Part shown: positions 34,291 through 46,876 of the stretch, in pieces
How the letters are laid out: each line of letters opens with the position of its first letter
How positions within the stretch are numbered: the first letter of the stretch is position 1
Source of the DNA: Nicotiana tabacum
Lineage: Eukaryota; Streptophyta; Magnoliopsida; Solanales; Solanaceae
Length of the DNA: 64,000 nucleotides
Direction of reading: 5' to 3'
NCBI RefSeq assembly: GCF_000715075.1
Contig: NC_134085.1
Span: forward strand, 134,244,060 to 134,308,059
Notes under the pieces: generated by a model
The model's input: the letters and a program-made list of their open reading frames with translations, nothing else
Told to the model about the DNA's origin: nothing
The model's database searches: none
Translations under genes and position numbers: made by a program

Positions 34291-34832
34291 AATGCAGAAG
34301 GCAACGAGAGAGAATACCTAGCAAGGGTGTACCTTCTACTGGACATGCACGACCTGGGGAATCTAATTGATGGAGCCAAGAGGGTCAAATATAGGGAAGG
34401 TCCCTCAGGGACCAAGTAGATTAGGTTTATCTGTTCTGAGTTGTTTTGGAATTCGAATGTAATAAGGCAGATGCCATTAGTAACTCATTTATTTATTGTC
34501 ATTTTTAGGTTCTTATTTATTACATTAATGAAATGAGGCTTTTATCGGCATTATATCTCTCCAAATCTACTTGTTGCTAGGCTTACCTCGAGCACAACGA
34601 GGTTCCCCAAATTAGGACACGAATTTACATTCCCGCAATACATGTTTAAATATCCAAGTGCTTGTCAGAATCCTTAATAACTTGTTTACCTTTTTGCACT
34701 TTTCTTAATTTTGATTATTCTCATCCCCTAAGGTTGGTTCGCACATACTGACATCGTCAGCATATCACACCAGATCTAGAGGCCCTCCACCTCCTCCTCC
34801 TCCAAGTAATCCAAAAGGCAAGGGAAAAGCTA
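34291..34832 (+). other. ORF1-gag spacer of element C
   Basis: Contains a decayed T-rich stretch near 34690-34720 and the start of a Pro-rich coding stretch (CCTCCACCTCCTCCTCC) near 34784. No separate gene. Confidence 0.5.
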
Positions 34833-36707
34833 AGATGGAGGATATGAGTGGTATCCGAAAAGAAAATGTTGCACACGTGGAAAATGTTGAAACATCAGAC
34901 AGTCGGAGTACTCCGGCCCAGAATGATTTGGTCATACGGTTGGAATAGAAAATACCAGAATTCCAAGCGGACCTTGATCAGGTCTGCAACTTGGCAAACC
35001 TCTCCCTCACCCTGACGTCCCAGATCTTAACCAGTAAAATGCCCAAAACCTAGAACCTCCTCAAAACACACCAAATCAACGTTCATAAAACCCTCCCGCA
35101 CCCCCACCAATACGCAACACCTCCTCAAAATCCTAATCCTCCACCAATACCCACTCCTCCTCAACACCAACATCTTCCTACTCAATACCCACAAATTATT
35201 TACCATACTCCTCAGAATACCCCACACCCTATCCCTGATCTGCAAAATTCAACTAATGATCACCACTACACTCCAACCCCAGCACCTACCAAAATAATCT
35301 CATATATGTGGAAATCTTACCCCACTCTACTCAGCCAATCTCATACACTCCAGAATTCGTCGAGAAGGACCTGCTCATTAAGAATATGGCAGAGGAACTC
35401 AAGAAGCTCACAAGTTGTGTCCATGATGTTGAATGAGGCAAAGGAATTGAGGGTCTGAATTATGAGGATCTATGCATTCAGCCGGATGTGGAACTGTCGG
35501 AAGGTTACAAACCTCCCAAGTATGAGATGTTTGACGGAACAGGTAACCCGAAGGTACATTTGAGGACATACTATGATAAGCTTGCGGGAGTTGGGAAAGA
35601 TAAAAGAATTCCCATGAAACTATTGATGAGGAGTCTCATTGGATACACCCTATCTTGGTATACCAGTCAGAATCCCAAGAAGTGGGTTAATTGCGTAAGC
35701 ATGACATCAGACTTTATGGACTGATTCAGGTTTAATACAAAGAATGCACCAGACATCTTCTACATACATAACCTCAAGAAGAATCTAACGGAAACTTTTC
35801 GCGAGTATGCTACTCAATGGAGGTCAGAAGCTACAAAAGTCAGGCCGGCACTAGAGGAAGAGCAGATGAACAAATTTTTCGTCAGAACCCAGGATCCACA
35901 ATACTATGAAAGGTTAATGGTCATAAAAAATTACAAGTTCGCCGACATCATCAAACTTGGGGAAAGGATTGAAGAAGGGATCAAGAGTGGGATGGTAACT
36001 AATTTTGAGGCATTGCAGGCTACGAACAAAGCATTACAGCCAGGGGGAGTATATCAAAGAAGAAAGAAGTAGGGGCAGTGATGGTGGCCCAAGGTCCAAA
36101 ATATCCACTCACATACCAAACACCTCTATCCACATACCAACCTTCACCTCCCAGATATTCTCAACCCGCTACTGCCTATCACACTTATAACACCCAGCCA
36201 GTCTATTACTATTCACCTCCAACCTGTCAAAACTATCAAAAACCTAGACCCAATTTTGATCGTCGGCCACCCAGATAATACTCCCCTATTGCTGAGCCCA
36301 TCGACCAATATGAAAGACTGAAGGTTGTCGGATATGTCACCCCTTTTCTTGTTGTCGCCATGGAAAACTCCTATCAATGGGTCAACTCAAATAAAACATG
36401 TACGTACCATTCTGGAATGAAGGGGTATACTATTGATGAATGCTTCACTCTGAAAGACAAGATTCAAACCCTGATTGATACCAAAGTCATACAAGCAAAG
36501 GAAGTCGCACCAAATGTCCGCAACAATCCCCTCCCAGAACATAGGGGTGAAGGAGTAAATGTGATAGAAACTGATGATGAATGGGATCATGAAGGGTCGA
36601 TTGGGCTTATTCGAGAAGGTGATGACCCTAAACCTGCAATCACACTCACTCCTATTGTGGTACAGATACAATTATCGATCGAAGTTGAAGTAGCCGGATC
36701 AGTCTAG
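34833..36707 (+). pseudogene. gag: Gag of element C
   Basis: Starts MEDMSGIRKENVAHVENVE. Core: LSEGYKPPKYEMFDGTGNPK, then LMRSLIGYTLSWYTSQNPKK, FREYATQWRSEA, and FADIIKLGERIEEGIKSG. A Pro/Tyr-rich linker (36080-36280) and the zinc-knuckle relic CTYHSGMKGYTIDECFTLKD (36398-36457) follow; the knuckle keeps C, H and C but has lost the usual GH. Stops occur near 34947, 35724 and 36072. It occupies the same place as Gag A but is only distantly similar. Confidence 0.82.
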
Positions 36708-36824
36708 TTTGAAATTGAAGTAATAGCACCTGCGACTCACCTATTCCATCTGAAGTAGAAGTAGCCACACCCTTCACTGTGACGGTAGCATCCACACCAC
36801 CCTTTAATTCCAATGCCATAACCT

Positions 36825-37767
36825 GGGATTATGTTGCCGAAGCTAGGAGAAATGGAAAAGCAAAAATAGAAGAGTCTAGTGTTGCATAGGGGATGACTAA
36901 AATTGGAAGGATATGTACACCCAAAATTTGGGAGGAACAAGCAAGGAAGCTGCTACCAAACAACCCATCATTGAAACTGGTCCAGATGATCTCTAGAGAA
37001 AAGTACAGGCAAGAGAATACTCTATCGTTGCTCATCTTAACAAGACTCCCGCCCAGATATCCATCTTGTCGCTGCTGCAAAATTCTAAGGTGCATAGGAA
37101 TGCTTTGATAAAGGTGTTGAATGAAGCGTATGTGCCTAACAACATCACCAGTGGAGAGATGACCAACATAGTAGGGCAAGTACTAGAAAGCCACAAGATC
37201 ACCTTTCACGAAAATGACCTACCACCTAAAAGATTAAGTCACAACAGGGCACTGCACATCACAGTACAATTTTAGGACAAATTCATCGCCAGAGTCTTAA
37301 TAGATGAGGGTTCAAGCCTCAACATTTGTCCATTGACTACTCTGAAAAGGTTGGGTAAGATTTCCATGAGATACGAGCAGGGAGTATGAATGTGAAAGCA
37401 TTTGATGGGTCTTAAAGGGCCACGATTGGGGAAATCAACCTTTGTTTACAAATGGGCCCGACTTGGTTCGATGTTGAGTTTCAAGTATTAGACATATTTG
37501 CTACGTATAGTCATTTACTGGGACGACCGGATACATGCCGCTGGATCTATGGCTTCTATGCTACACCACACCGTGAAGTTCGAATGGAACCATCAGGAGG
37601 TAATCATTCACGGAGACAGAAGTAATCCCATTTACATCAGTCAAACTGTTCTGGTTGTCGAGAATAGAAGAAAGTTGGGTGGAGAAACTTATCACTGCAT
37701 CGAGTGTGTCAATGAAATTGAGAAAGATAAATGGTGGAGCAGCAAAATAGAAAGCATACTGGCATAG
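36825..37767 (+). pseudogene. pro: Protease of element C
   Basis: SLLQNSKVHRNALIKVLNEA (37060-37120) matches the pre-protease motif of A. The active-site loop reads RVLIDEGSSLNICPLTTLKR (37289-37350), so the catalytic triplet is D-E-G. Downstream are PDTCRWIYGFYATPHREVRM-type remnants and VKFEWNHQEVIIHGDRS (37576-37625). Frame changes occur near 37030, 37275 and 37480. Confidence 0.75.
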
Positions 37768-38160
37768 TTAGGGTATGAACCCCGCAAAGGGCTTGGGAAG
37801 AAACTCTAGGGCATTACCAAACCGATACAATTGAAACTTCACGGTACAACTTTTGGGCTCGGATACCAGTATACATGGTAAGAATATGATGATTGGTCGC
37901 CCCCATGGCGTGGTCCCTATTACCCTCTCGAGCAGTCGGTGTCGCATCTGAGTCAGACCTTTCACCAGGCTGACACAATATGGGGATCTAAAGAGGAGAA
38001 AGCTTTGGCTGGGCTAAGGAACCTGTTTCTAGAAGACGAAGATATGGATTGTAATGTGATAGTTGAGGAGGAGGAGGAATAAGGCCTTACCATTCAGACG
38101 GTGGAGAGGGGAGCATTTCTCAGGAACCGGACTGCCACGCCATCAAGGGCCAGACGAGTC
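37768..38160 (+). pseudogene. G-patch segment of element C
   Basis: RKGLGKKL, a stop, then GITKPIQLK and TTFGLGYQYTW (about 37782-37876) match the GKGLG..LQGI pattern seen in A. After an acidic stretch (EEKALAGLRNLFLEDEDMD) the sequence runs into a possible donor GTAGCATGG near 38164 and a possible acceptor TTTCTTCTAG before 38357, the place where A has its intron. Confidence 0.55.
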
Positions 38161-38340
38161 CTGGGGTAGCATGGCTACTAATGCTATATGAAAAAAGTCC
38201 TTTTGAGGATTTTGTTTTTAAAATATCTTCCTTTCAGTATTTTGTTTTGAAAAACATTGTTTTGAAGTCATTCAGACGATATTTTGTTTAATGTTTCAGC
38301 ATTTATCAAATAATTTGATGTTTTATTATCGTTATTTTTC

Positions 38341-39738
38341 ATATCTTTCTTCTAGAGAAGTTGAGTATTTTGAGAACAAACCTAAGTCCAACCTGGACGA
38401 AACCGAGGCAATCAATTTGGGAGATTCTGAAACCATCAAAGAGACTCGCATAAGTATTCACCTGTTACCGTCAGAAAAGAAAGAATACACCCATTTCCTA
38501 AAAGAATATGAGGATATTTTTTCATGGTCATATGATGACATGAACGGCATGAGCACATCCATAATGGCTCATAAGTTGCCTACCAATCCAATGTGACCGT
38601 CAGTGAAGCAGAAACTCAGAAAGTTCAAACCTGACATGAGCCTAAAAATCAAAGAAGAAGTCACTAAGTAGATCAAAGCTAAAATCCTCAGGGTAGTTGA
38701 GTACCCAACCTGCTTAGCCAACATCGTACCAGTTCCGAAAATAGATGGGAAAGTCAGGGTGTGTGTTGACTATCGGGATTTAAACAGAGCAAGTCCCAAG
38801 GATGATTTTCCACTGCCACATATACACATTCTGATCGACAATTGCACCAAGTATGAACTCCAATCCTTTGTAGATTGCTTTGCGGGTTATCATCAGACTT
38901 GGATGGACGAAGAAGATGCAGAGAAAACAACTTTGATTACACCATGGGGGTGTACTACTACAAAATGATGCCATTCGGTCTAAAGAATATTGGGGCCACC
39001 TATATGAGGGCCATGACAACCATCTTCCATGATATGATACATAAAGAAATAGAGGTATATGTTGACGACGTCATCATCAAATCCAAAAGGGACACATATC
39101 ACATAACAAACTTGAGGAAGTTCTTTGACAGGCTACGGAAGTACATTTTAAAACTGAACACCGCAAAATGTGCATTCGAGGTTCCTACAGGAAAATTGTT
39201 GGGATTCATCGTCAGCCGCCGAGGAATCGAGTTGGCCCCGTCAAAAGTTAAAGTTATCCAAGAGTACCACTACCAAAGAGCAAGAAGGACGTGATGACCT
39301 TCTTGGGATGCCTTAATTACATCAGCCGCTTCATAGCACAGTCCACAGTAATATGTGAACCCATCTTCAAAATGTTGAAGAAGGATGCTGAAACCAATTG
39401 GACTGAAGATTGTCAAAGGGCTTTTGACAATATTAAGGAATACTTGTCCATGCCACCAGTACTAGTCCCGCGAGAACCTGGGAGACCTTTGCTACTCTAT
39501 TTGTCTGTACTAGATGGGGCTTTTCAGCTATGTTTTAGGACAACATGACGAGATCGGAAGAAAGGAACAAGCCATATATTATTTAAGTAAGAAGTTCACA
39601 CCTTATGAAGTACGGTACTCTCTGCTAGAACGCACTTGCTGTGCTTTGACATGGACAACTCAGAAATTGAGGCATTGCTTCTGTGCCTATACCACATACC
39701 TCATATCAAGGATGGATCCTCTAAAGTACATCTTTTAG
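38341..39738 (+). pseudogene. pol: Reverse transcriptase and first RNase H of element C
   Basis: Order: PKSNLDETEAINLGDSETIK; YEDIFSWSYDDMNGMSTSIM; RVCVDYRDLNRASPKDDFPL; FVDCFAGYHQTWMDEEDAEK; KMMPFGLKNIGATYMRAM; catalytic YVDD at 39058-39069; LLGFIVSRRGIEL; LGCLNYISRFIAQ; then RNase H with VLGQHDEIGRKEQAIYYLSK and YSLLERTCCALTW. Stops occur near 38594 and 38670, with frame changes near 38960, 39290 and 39540. Confidence 0.88.
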
Positions 39739-40364
39739 AAGCCTATGCCCATCGGGAAGTTAGCCAAGTGGAAAATATTGCTGAGTGAGTTCGATGTCAT
39801 CTATGTAACTCAAAAGGCAATCAAAGGACAAACATTGGTAGACCATCTTGCTGAAAATCCTGTATGAGGAGAGTGCAAACCACTAAAAATGTATTTTCCT
39901 AACAAAGAAGTGTCATTCGTAGGAGAGGACATTGTTGAAGCCTACGGCGGTTGGATAATGTTTTTCAATGGAGCTACAAACTTCAAAGGAGTGGGTATTG
40001 GAGCAGTTTTGGTATCAAAGATAGTTCAACATTATTCGGTATCTGCAAAGCTTAGGTTTTAGTACACCAACAATATGGCAGAATATGAGTCTTGCATCAT
40101 GGGACTCAATTTGGCCAACGACATGAATATACAAGAGTTGCTGGTAATTGGGGATTCGGATCTTCTAGTACATAAAGTTCAAGGAGAATGGGCTACGAAA
40201 AATACTAAGATACTACCATACTTGTACCATGTGCAAGAACTGATGAAGAGGTTCACAAAAATAGAATTCAAACATATTTTGAGAATTCAGAACAAGTTCG
40301 CAGACGCACTGGCAACTCTGTTTTCCATGTACAACATCCGGACGAGAATTTTATCGATCCCATC
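39739..40364 (+). pseudogene. Second (archaeal-type) RNase H of element C, cut by a solo LTR
   Basis: WIMFFNGATNFKGVGIGAVL (39952-40011; the first catalytic Asp is replaced by Asn), then NNMAEYESCIMGLNLANDM with Glu, ELLVIGDSDLLVHKVQGEW with Asp, and RIQNKFADALATLFSM with the last Asp. Coding continues to IPS and is then interrupted by the LTR at 40365. Confidence 0.78.
40360..40364. repeat. Left target-site duplication of the solo LTR (CCATC)
   Basis: CCATC repeats exactly at 44148-44152. Confidence 0.9.
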
Positions 40365-42349
40365 TGTAACGACCCAACTGGTCATTTTGAGCAATTGCAT
40401 CTGGTTTGGCAGTTTGAGGTCATGAGTAGCTTCATATTATGTGTATTGACTTTCATGCGCAGTCCAGACGTAAAACCGGAAAGCTTTTATGTGAAAATAT
40501 GAAAAATATATTAATTTCTAGAGTTAAATTTTGGTTTTTAGTTGACTTTGGTCAATATTTTTGGTAAACAGACCCGGATCTGTATTCCGATGATCTTAAA
40601 AGGTCTGCGGTAAAATATGGGACATGGGCGTATGCCCAGAATTGAAATCTGAGGTCCCTAGCCTTAGAAAACATTTTTTGAAGAAAATTGTTGTGCTGGT
40701 TTTTAAAGGAAATAAAGAAATGTATTAATGTTTGAACTCATTGGTATCGGACACATATTTGGTTTCGGAACCTGGTACAAGTTTGTTATGATATTTAAGT
40801 CCTATCTGTTAAATTTGGTGAGAATCGGAATTGATTTGACGTGATTTGGACGTCTGGTTGAAAAGTTAGAAAATCATGAGTTTTGAGGTTAAATTCATAG
40901 TTTTTGATGTTATTTTGATGATTTAATCACACGATAAAGTCCGTATGATATTTTTAGACTTGTGTGTATGTTTGGTTTGGAGCCTCAACGGCTTGGGTGA
41001 TTTTCGGATAGGTTTAGGTTATGTTGCGCTTGTTTTTGGATGCTTCATGTTTCTTCAAGCAAAAATGATACCAAATTGAGTAAATGAAATCTAAATTCAG
41101 TTTTTATTGAACCTTTAGATCTGTATCAAAATTATAGAGCCATATGAAAAAGAATAATTGAATTTTGACATCGTATGAGAAAGTTATGCTCGTTTTCGTG
41201 TCGGAAAGAATTGCTGGTTTCTGGTGTGGTCACAAATGCGAACTTTTTCATCGCAATTGCAATGCCCAATTCGCAAATGCGAACTTTTTGTCACAAATAC
41301 TTTTCCCAGCCCTGTCTTGTTCGAAAATTGCGAGGGGTGCGAACCCTGGGTCGCAAATGCGACATCTGAGGCCTGTTAAGTGAAATTTTGACGAGATTTT
41401 CACCCATTTTTCAATTTTCTCAAACCCTAAACCTCCATAGGCGATTTTCCAAAGACCCAAACTTCTTCAAATCATTGGGTAAGTGTCTCAAACCAATTTT
41501 CAACTATATTTTATGATTATAACTTAGATTTAACATCAAATTCATGAGAAAATAAAGGAAAATTTGGGGGAAATTGTGAAATCTTTCAAAAATGTAAAAT
41601 TATGATTTGAATGACCAAATGGTATCCGAATTAGATAATTTTTGTATGAGTGAATTCGTAGCGAAATGACTTGTTTGATGTATTCAAGTCGTTTTTTGCT
41701 AGACTGAGCCGATCGTTGATGAATTGGTAGAGGAAAAGCTAAATTCAGTATTGATTTGGCTGGATTGAGGTAGTATCTTGCCTAACCTTGTGTAGGGGAC
41801 TTCCCCTTAGGATTTGAGTCTTCCATGCTAATTGTAGTCCGTGCACGCGAGGTGACGAGTGTGTGCTAGGACTTATTTATGGGAAAATTGCCTTTAGGGT
41901 TCTTAGGTCCTTATGTTCATTATGTGGGAAATATTCCGTTATGATTGAGTTATCTAATTGCATAATTTACCTCTATTGCTTCATACGATGTTGTTATCCT
42001 TCCTCTAACTCTCACCTATTACTTGGCCTTATTTGCCTTAATACTTAAGTGTTCCTTATTGTTTTGTTATCTCCTAATTGGAAATTCCTCTATGACCCCG
42101 TGTATATATGCTATGTGTCCAAAATGTTGTGATTGTCGGTGTAGTTATCACGTGCTTATTATGTCTTGTTGTTTTATTAAGGTTATTGCACTTCTTGGTT
42201 TCTCCATGATTCTCTTGTTGCTATGTAATCATACTCTTGGTGGTGGAATTTCATTGTGATTGGATTGTTGGATTGTTGTTGATTCCCTTGCTGGGATATT
42301 ATTGTTTATATTGGTGATTCCCTTGCCGAGATGTATTGTTTCTATTGTT

Positions 42350-42785
42350 TGGGTGAGGAAGAGTGTAAAGCACGAAGAGTGATGTCGTGCATGATATTGT
42401 GAAGAAGAGTGTAAAGCACGAAGGGTGATGTCGTGCATGATATTATGGGTGAGAGTTAATGCACGAAGGGTGATGTCGTGCCATGATTATGAGAATTAAT
42501 GCACGAAGGGTGATGGCATGCCATATTCTGTGAGTGTAAAAGTACGAAGGGTGATGTCGCGCCACATTATTGAGAGTAAAAGCACGAAGGGTGATGTCGT
42601 GCCACATTATTGAGAGTAAAAGCACGAAGGGTGATGCCGTGCCACATTATTGAGAGTAAAAACACGAAGGGTGATGTCGTGCCACATTATTGAGAGTAAA
42701 AGCACGAAAGGTGATGCCGTGCCATTTCTGTTGATTTCTATGGTGAGAACGTGAGTAAAAGCACGAAGCGTGATGCTGTGCACTT
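42350..42785 (+). repeat. ~40-bp tandem array inside the solo LTR
   Basis: About ten copies with 'aaagcacgaagggtgatg' and 'tcgtgccacattattgag'. The central five are close to 40 bp each; the outer ones are more diverged. Short frames read through it on the minus strand are repeat artefacts. Confidence 0.85.
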
Positions 42786-42862
42786 TCTTTTTGATGTGTT
42801 TATTTGTTGATTATCAAGTCAAATATTTTAACGGTTTAGATTCCCTTACTGTTGTGATCCTT

Positions 42863-43039
<177 letters not shown>

Positions 43040-44147
43040 TTTCTGCATATTTTATTCAATTAGTTTCTCAATTAAATTTCCTTAAATCGTCTGGGCTTGT
43101 ATTCTACTTAAACAGGAATTTCTACTAAGTTGTAATTTATTAAATCCCATGGTAAAGCTAATAATTCATCGGTGTTGTATATTAATTGAAAATGGCACTT
43201 TCTTTATTCAAAATATTCCTAAAAATAACTTCATATTTTCTTGTTGAGTTCCTAATTGGTTTAGAGTAGTACTTTACTTCATGTTATGTAAATGAGACTC
43301 CTTGAACATTCGAAATTGTATGGGTTATGGACCCTATGTACTGAGTAATATGAGAACATTGTTGTGCAAAGTGAGACAGAAATATATGGGCACAAAGTAT
43401 CGAGTGTGCCCAAGGTTTGGTAACTGAGGTTATGATATGAGACATCGAGTTTGAGATGGCTGGAATTTGTGCATCAGAAATGATATGATTTATTGAGTTG
43501 ACATCGCCTTCCTTATTGAGTATTTTTTTTACTTGTCGGTGTTCCAGCTGTGTTGGTGTAGATTTCCTTGGTTGTCTTTCGTTTCCATCCGTGTTTCCTT
43601 TTATCATTTCTACTGATTGTAGTTTGTTCTCTCCATGTTGTGTATATTACTTTGTTATCTCTACGTTAATAGTTTATTATCATGTCTTGTTCTATTTATT
43701 TTACCAGTAGGTGTCCGGACTGTTCCTCGTCACTACTCCATCGAGGTTAGTCTTGATACTTACTGGGCATCGTTGTGGTGTGCTTATACTACATTTTTGT
43801 ACATTTTTGTGTACAAATCCAGGTATTTAATCGATAGTAGCTGTGCGGGTCGTTGCGGTGGAGACTCCAGGTAAACCTAATGTAGCATTTACAGGTCTCG
43901 GAGTCACCTTCAATTGTACTTAATTCCATATGTTCCTTTTGTTTCAGAACAATGATGTATTTATTTTGTATAACTACTCTTAGAAAGGCTTATGACTTAT
44001 ACCACCAGTTTTGGCAATTGTAATTTGTTCAGAGTAATTTAATTTTAAGTTAGTAAATTTCCATGTTATTATAGAAAATATTAGGCTTACCTAGTTTAGA
44101 GACTAGGTGCCATCATGACTCCTTTGGAGGGATTTTGGGTTGTGACA

Positions 44148-45447
44148 CCATCCCATTTAGGATCCACATTCAGCCAGCTTATTGTGCTCATGTTGAAGAA
44201 GAAACGGACGGAAATTCATGATTCCACGACATCAAGGAATACTTGGAAAAAGGATACTACACAGAGCAGGCGAATTATACTCAGAAACGCACACTGTGTA
44301 TGCTGTCCAATCATTTCTTTCAAAGCGGAGGAATTATGTATAGAGAACACCTGATCTTGGACTATTAAGGTGTGTTGACGCCAAAGAAGCTTCCAAATTG
44401 CTCGAGGAATACACGCTGGAACCTGTGGACCACATATGAACGGTTTTGTTCTAGCCAAGAAAATACTCGGAGCTTTTTTAGATGACTATGGAAACAGATT
44501 TCATCTGGTATGTCCAGAAATGCCACCAATTCCAGACACATACAGATATGATACGAGTGTCGCCGAACAAACTCAATGCTACAAGTGCACCTTGGCCTTT
44601 TGTTGCCCGAGGAATGGATGTCATTGGTTCAATCGATTGCACTGCTTCAAACGGGCACAGGTTCATTTTAGTGGCCATCGATTACTTCACAAACTGGGTA
44701 GAGGCTACATCTGACAAAGCAACTCGCCGCAAACTTTGTCAGGGATAGTATAGTGTGTCGATTCGGGGTTCCCGAGTCCATCATCACTGACATTGCCCCC
44801 AATCTCAATAGTGATCTGATGAAAGCCATGTATGAAACTTTCAAAATCAAGCACAAAAATTCCACAGCATACAGGCCTCAAATGAACGGAGTCGTGGAAG
44901 CTGCCAACAAAAACATCAAGAAGATACTAAGAAAATGGTAGAAAATCACAAGCAATGGCATGAGAAGTTACCATTCTCCTTATTAGGATACCGTACCACA
45001 GTCCACACATCAACTGGGGCAACTCCCTATTTGATGGTTTACGGGACCGAAGTTATCTTTCCTGTCGAGGTAGAAATTCCTTCTTTAAGGATCATACAAG
45101 AAGCCGAACTAAGTGATGCAGAATGGATAAGGAGCCGCTATAAGCAATTAGCCCTCATAGATGAAAAAAGGATGAATACAGTGTGTCATGGTCAGCTTTA
45201 TCATAGCAGAATGTTCAGAGCTTTCAACAAAAGGGTCAAACGAAGATATTTCACATCGGGGCAACTGGTGTTAAAGAGAATCTTCTCACATCAAGATGAA
45301 GCCAAAGGAAAGTTTTCACCAAATTGGCAAGGGCCCTACATAGTTCACAAGGTACTAATAGGAGGAGTACTCATACTTGTATAAATGGATGGAGAAGTTT
45401 GGCCAAAGCCTATCAATTCGGACGCAGTCAAGAGATACTATATTTAA
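44148..45447 (+). pseudogene. int: Linker and integrase of element C
   Basis: Continues directly from the second RNase H: NSWFHDIKEYLEKGYYTEQ, then a damaged zinc-binding part, GMDVIGSIDCTASNGHRFIL (first Asp), RFGVPESIITDIAPNLNS (second Asp kept; the usual NGA has become IAP), YRPQMNGVVEAANKNIKKIL (catalytic Glu), GYRTTVHTSTGATPYLMVYG, and the C-terminal EAKGKFSPNWQGPYIVHKVL. The stop is after DAVKRYYI at 45447. Breaks occur near 44366, 44480, 44740 and 44940 and a stop near 45382. Confidence 0.87.
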
Positions 45448-45471
45448 ATTATTCACATTTCTTCTTCTGAT

Positions 45472-45530
45472 GTAACTGAAATACGCTTGATCTGATTCCC
45501 ATTTAAGAGGGGATACGTAGGCAGCCATTT
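45472..45530 (+). other. Recurrent GATACGTAGG module directly after integrase of C
   Basis: GTAACTGAAATACGCTTGAT and CTGATTCCC, then GGATACGTAGGCAGCCATT. It begins 25 bp after the integrase stop, in sense orientation, in an element only distantly related to A/B. Confidence 0.6.
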
Positions 45531-45586
45531 GGGTTCGGTCACATCTCAATAAAAATTTCATTTTCCCACAACTAGAAACTAGGGCA

Positions 45587-45613
45587 GAATTTTGAGGAGG
45601 ACCCTCAAAATTC
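45587..45613 (+). other. Perfect hairpin in the 3' untranslated region of C
   Basis: Arms GAATTTTGAGG and CCTCAAAATTC with a 5-nt loop. A second copy with at least a 10-bp stem lies near 45755-45782, each preceded by 'ctagggca' or 'ctggggca'. Confidence 0.7.
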
Positions 45614-46167
45614 CGGAGCAAGTCCAGCCGACATCATCATATATAAGTCAGTCAGAGAATCGGTTAAGTAAATGAGGCTCAAAATTCTGGAGCAGGTCCA
45701 ACAAAACTTTGTTACATGCAGAACGGTCGAAGGGTCGCTTACTAAACTGGGGCAAAATTTTGAGGAGGACCCTCAAAATTCTAATGCAAAGAAGCCGCAA
45801 TGTCTCCAAAAGTGTCGCAGTCATTAGTTCATCTAATTTACTTGATATTATAAACCACTATGTTTTCCAAATAACTCTATTTTATCAAATAAGTGCATAT
45901 TGTTTTGACAACTTTATTTCTATGGCAGCCAGGTGTTACCCATGGCAACTGAAGCAAGATTTCCAGAGCAAAGCAAAGCAAAACAAGCAGACAAAAGCAC
46001 GAACCAACCTGCCCTGCAAAACTCATGATTTTTCTTTGGATGCAGGAATGAGGAATAACCACAAGTACGTGCACCTTAAAATCATTACCTTCATAACAAC
46101 TAGACCGCCAAGCACAAATATATCTCCAGCTAAGAAATATTCTGCTCCTATTTGCTATTTGCCCATT

Positions 46168-46870
46168 GCATGAGACAAAGCCTGTCTCAAATCTTGCATG
46201 AGGCTAAGCCATGCCTCCCTATTTGCATAAGGCTAAGCATTGCCTTCTCTTTGCATGAGACTAAGCCATATCTCAAATCTTGCATGAGGCTAAGCTCTGC
46301 CTTCGTATTTGCATAAGGAAAAGCATTACCTTCTCTTTGCATGAGACTAATCCATGTCTCAAATCTTGCATGAGGCTAAGCCTTGCCTCCCTATTTGCAT
46401 AAGTCTAAGAATTGCCTTCTCTTAGCATGAGACTAAGCCTTGTCTTAAATCTTGCATGAGGCTAAGCCCTGCCTCCCTATTTGCATAAGGCTAAGCATTG
46501 CCTTCTCTTTGCATGAGACTAAGCCTTGTCTCAAATCTTGCATGAGGCTAATCCCTACCTCCCTATTTGCAGAAGGCTAAGCATTGCCTTCTCTTTGCAT
46601 GAGTCTAAGCCCTACCTCAAATCTTGCATGAGGCTTAGCCCTGCCTCCCTATTTGTAGAAGGCTAAACATTGCCTTCTCTTTGCATGAGACTAAACCGTG
46701 TCTCAAATCTTGCAGGAGGTTAAACCCTGCCTCTTTATTTGCATAAGTCTAAGCATTGCCTTCTCTTTACATAAGGCTAAGCCCTATTTCCTCAATTACA
46801 TAAGGTTAAGTCCTGCCTCCACATATGCATATGGCTAAGCTCTACCTTCACATCGCATGAGACTAAGCAT
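46168..46870 (+). repeat. Higher-order tandem array (3 x ~29 bp = ~86 bp) in the 3' region of C
   Basis: Each monomer starts 'gcatgaggctaagc' or 'gcataaggctaagc'. Three monomer types alternate: one ends 'cctgcctccctattt', one 'attgccttctcttt', one 'cttgtctcaaatctt'. About eight trimers. The array ends where element D begins. Confidence 0.85.
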
Positions 46871-46876
46871 TGTGTA

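Noticed and set aside
46168..46870. CRISPR-like array
   Set aside because: The between-repeat parts are themselves repeats in a fixed three-step order, so this is satellite-like.
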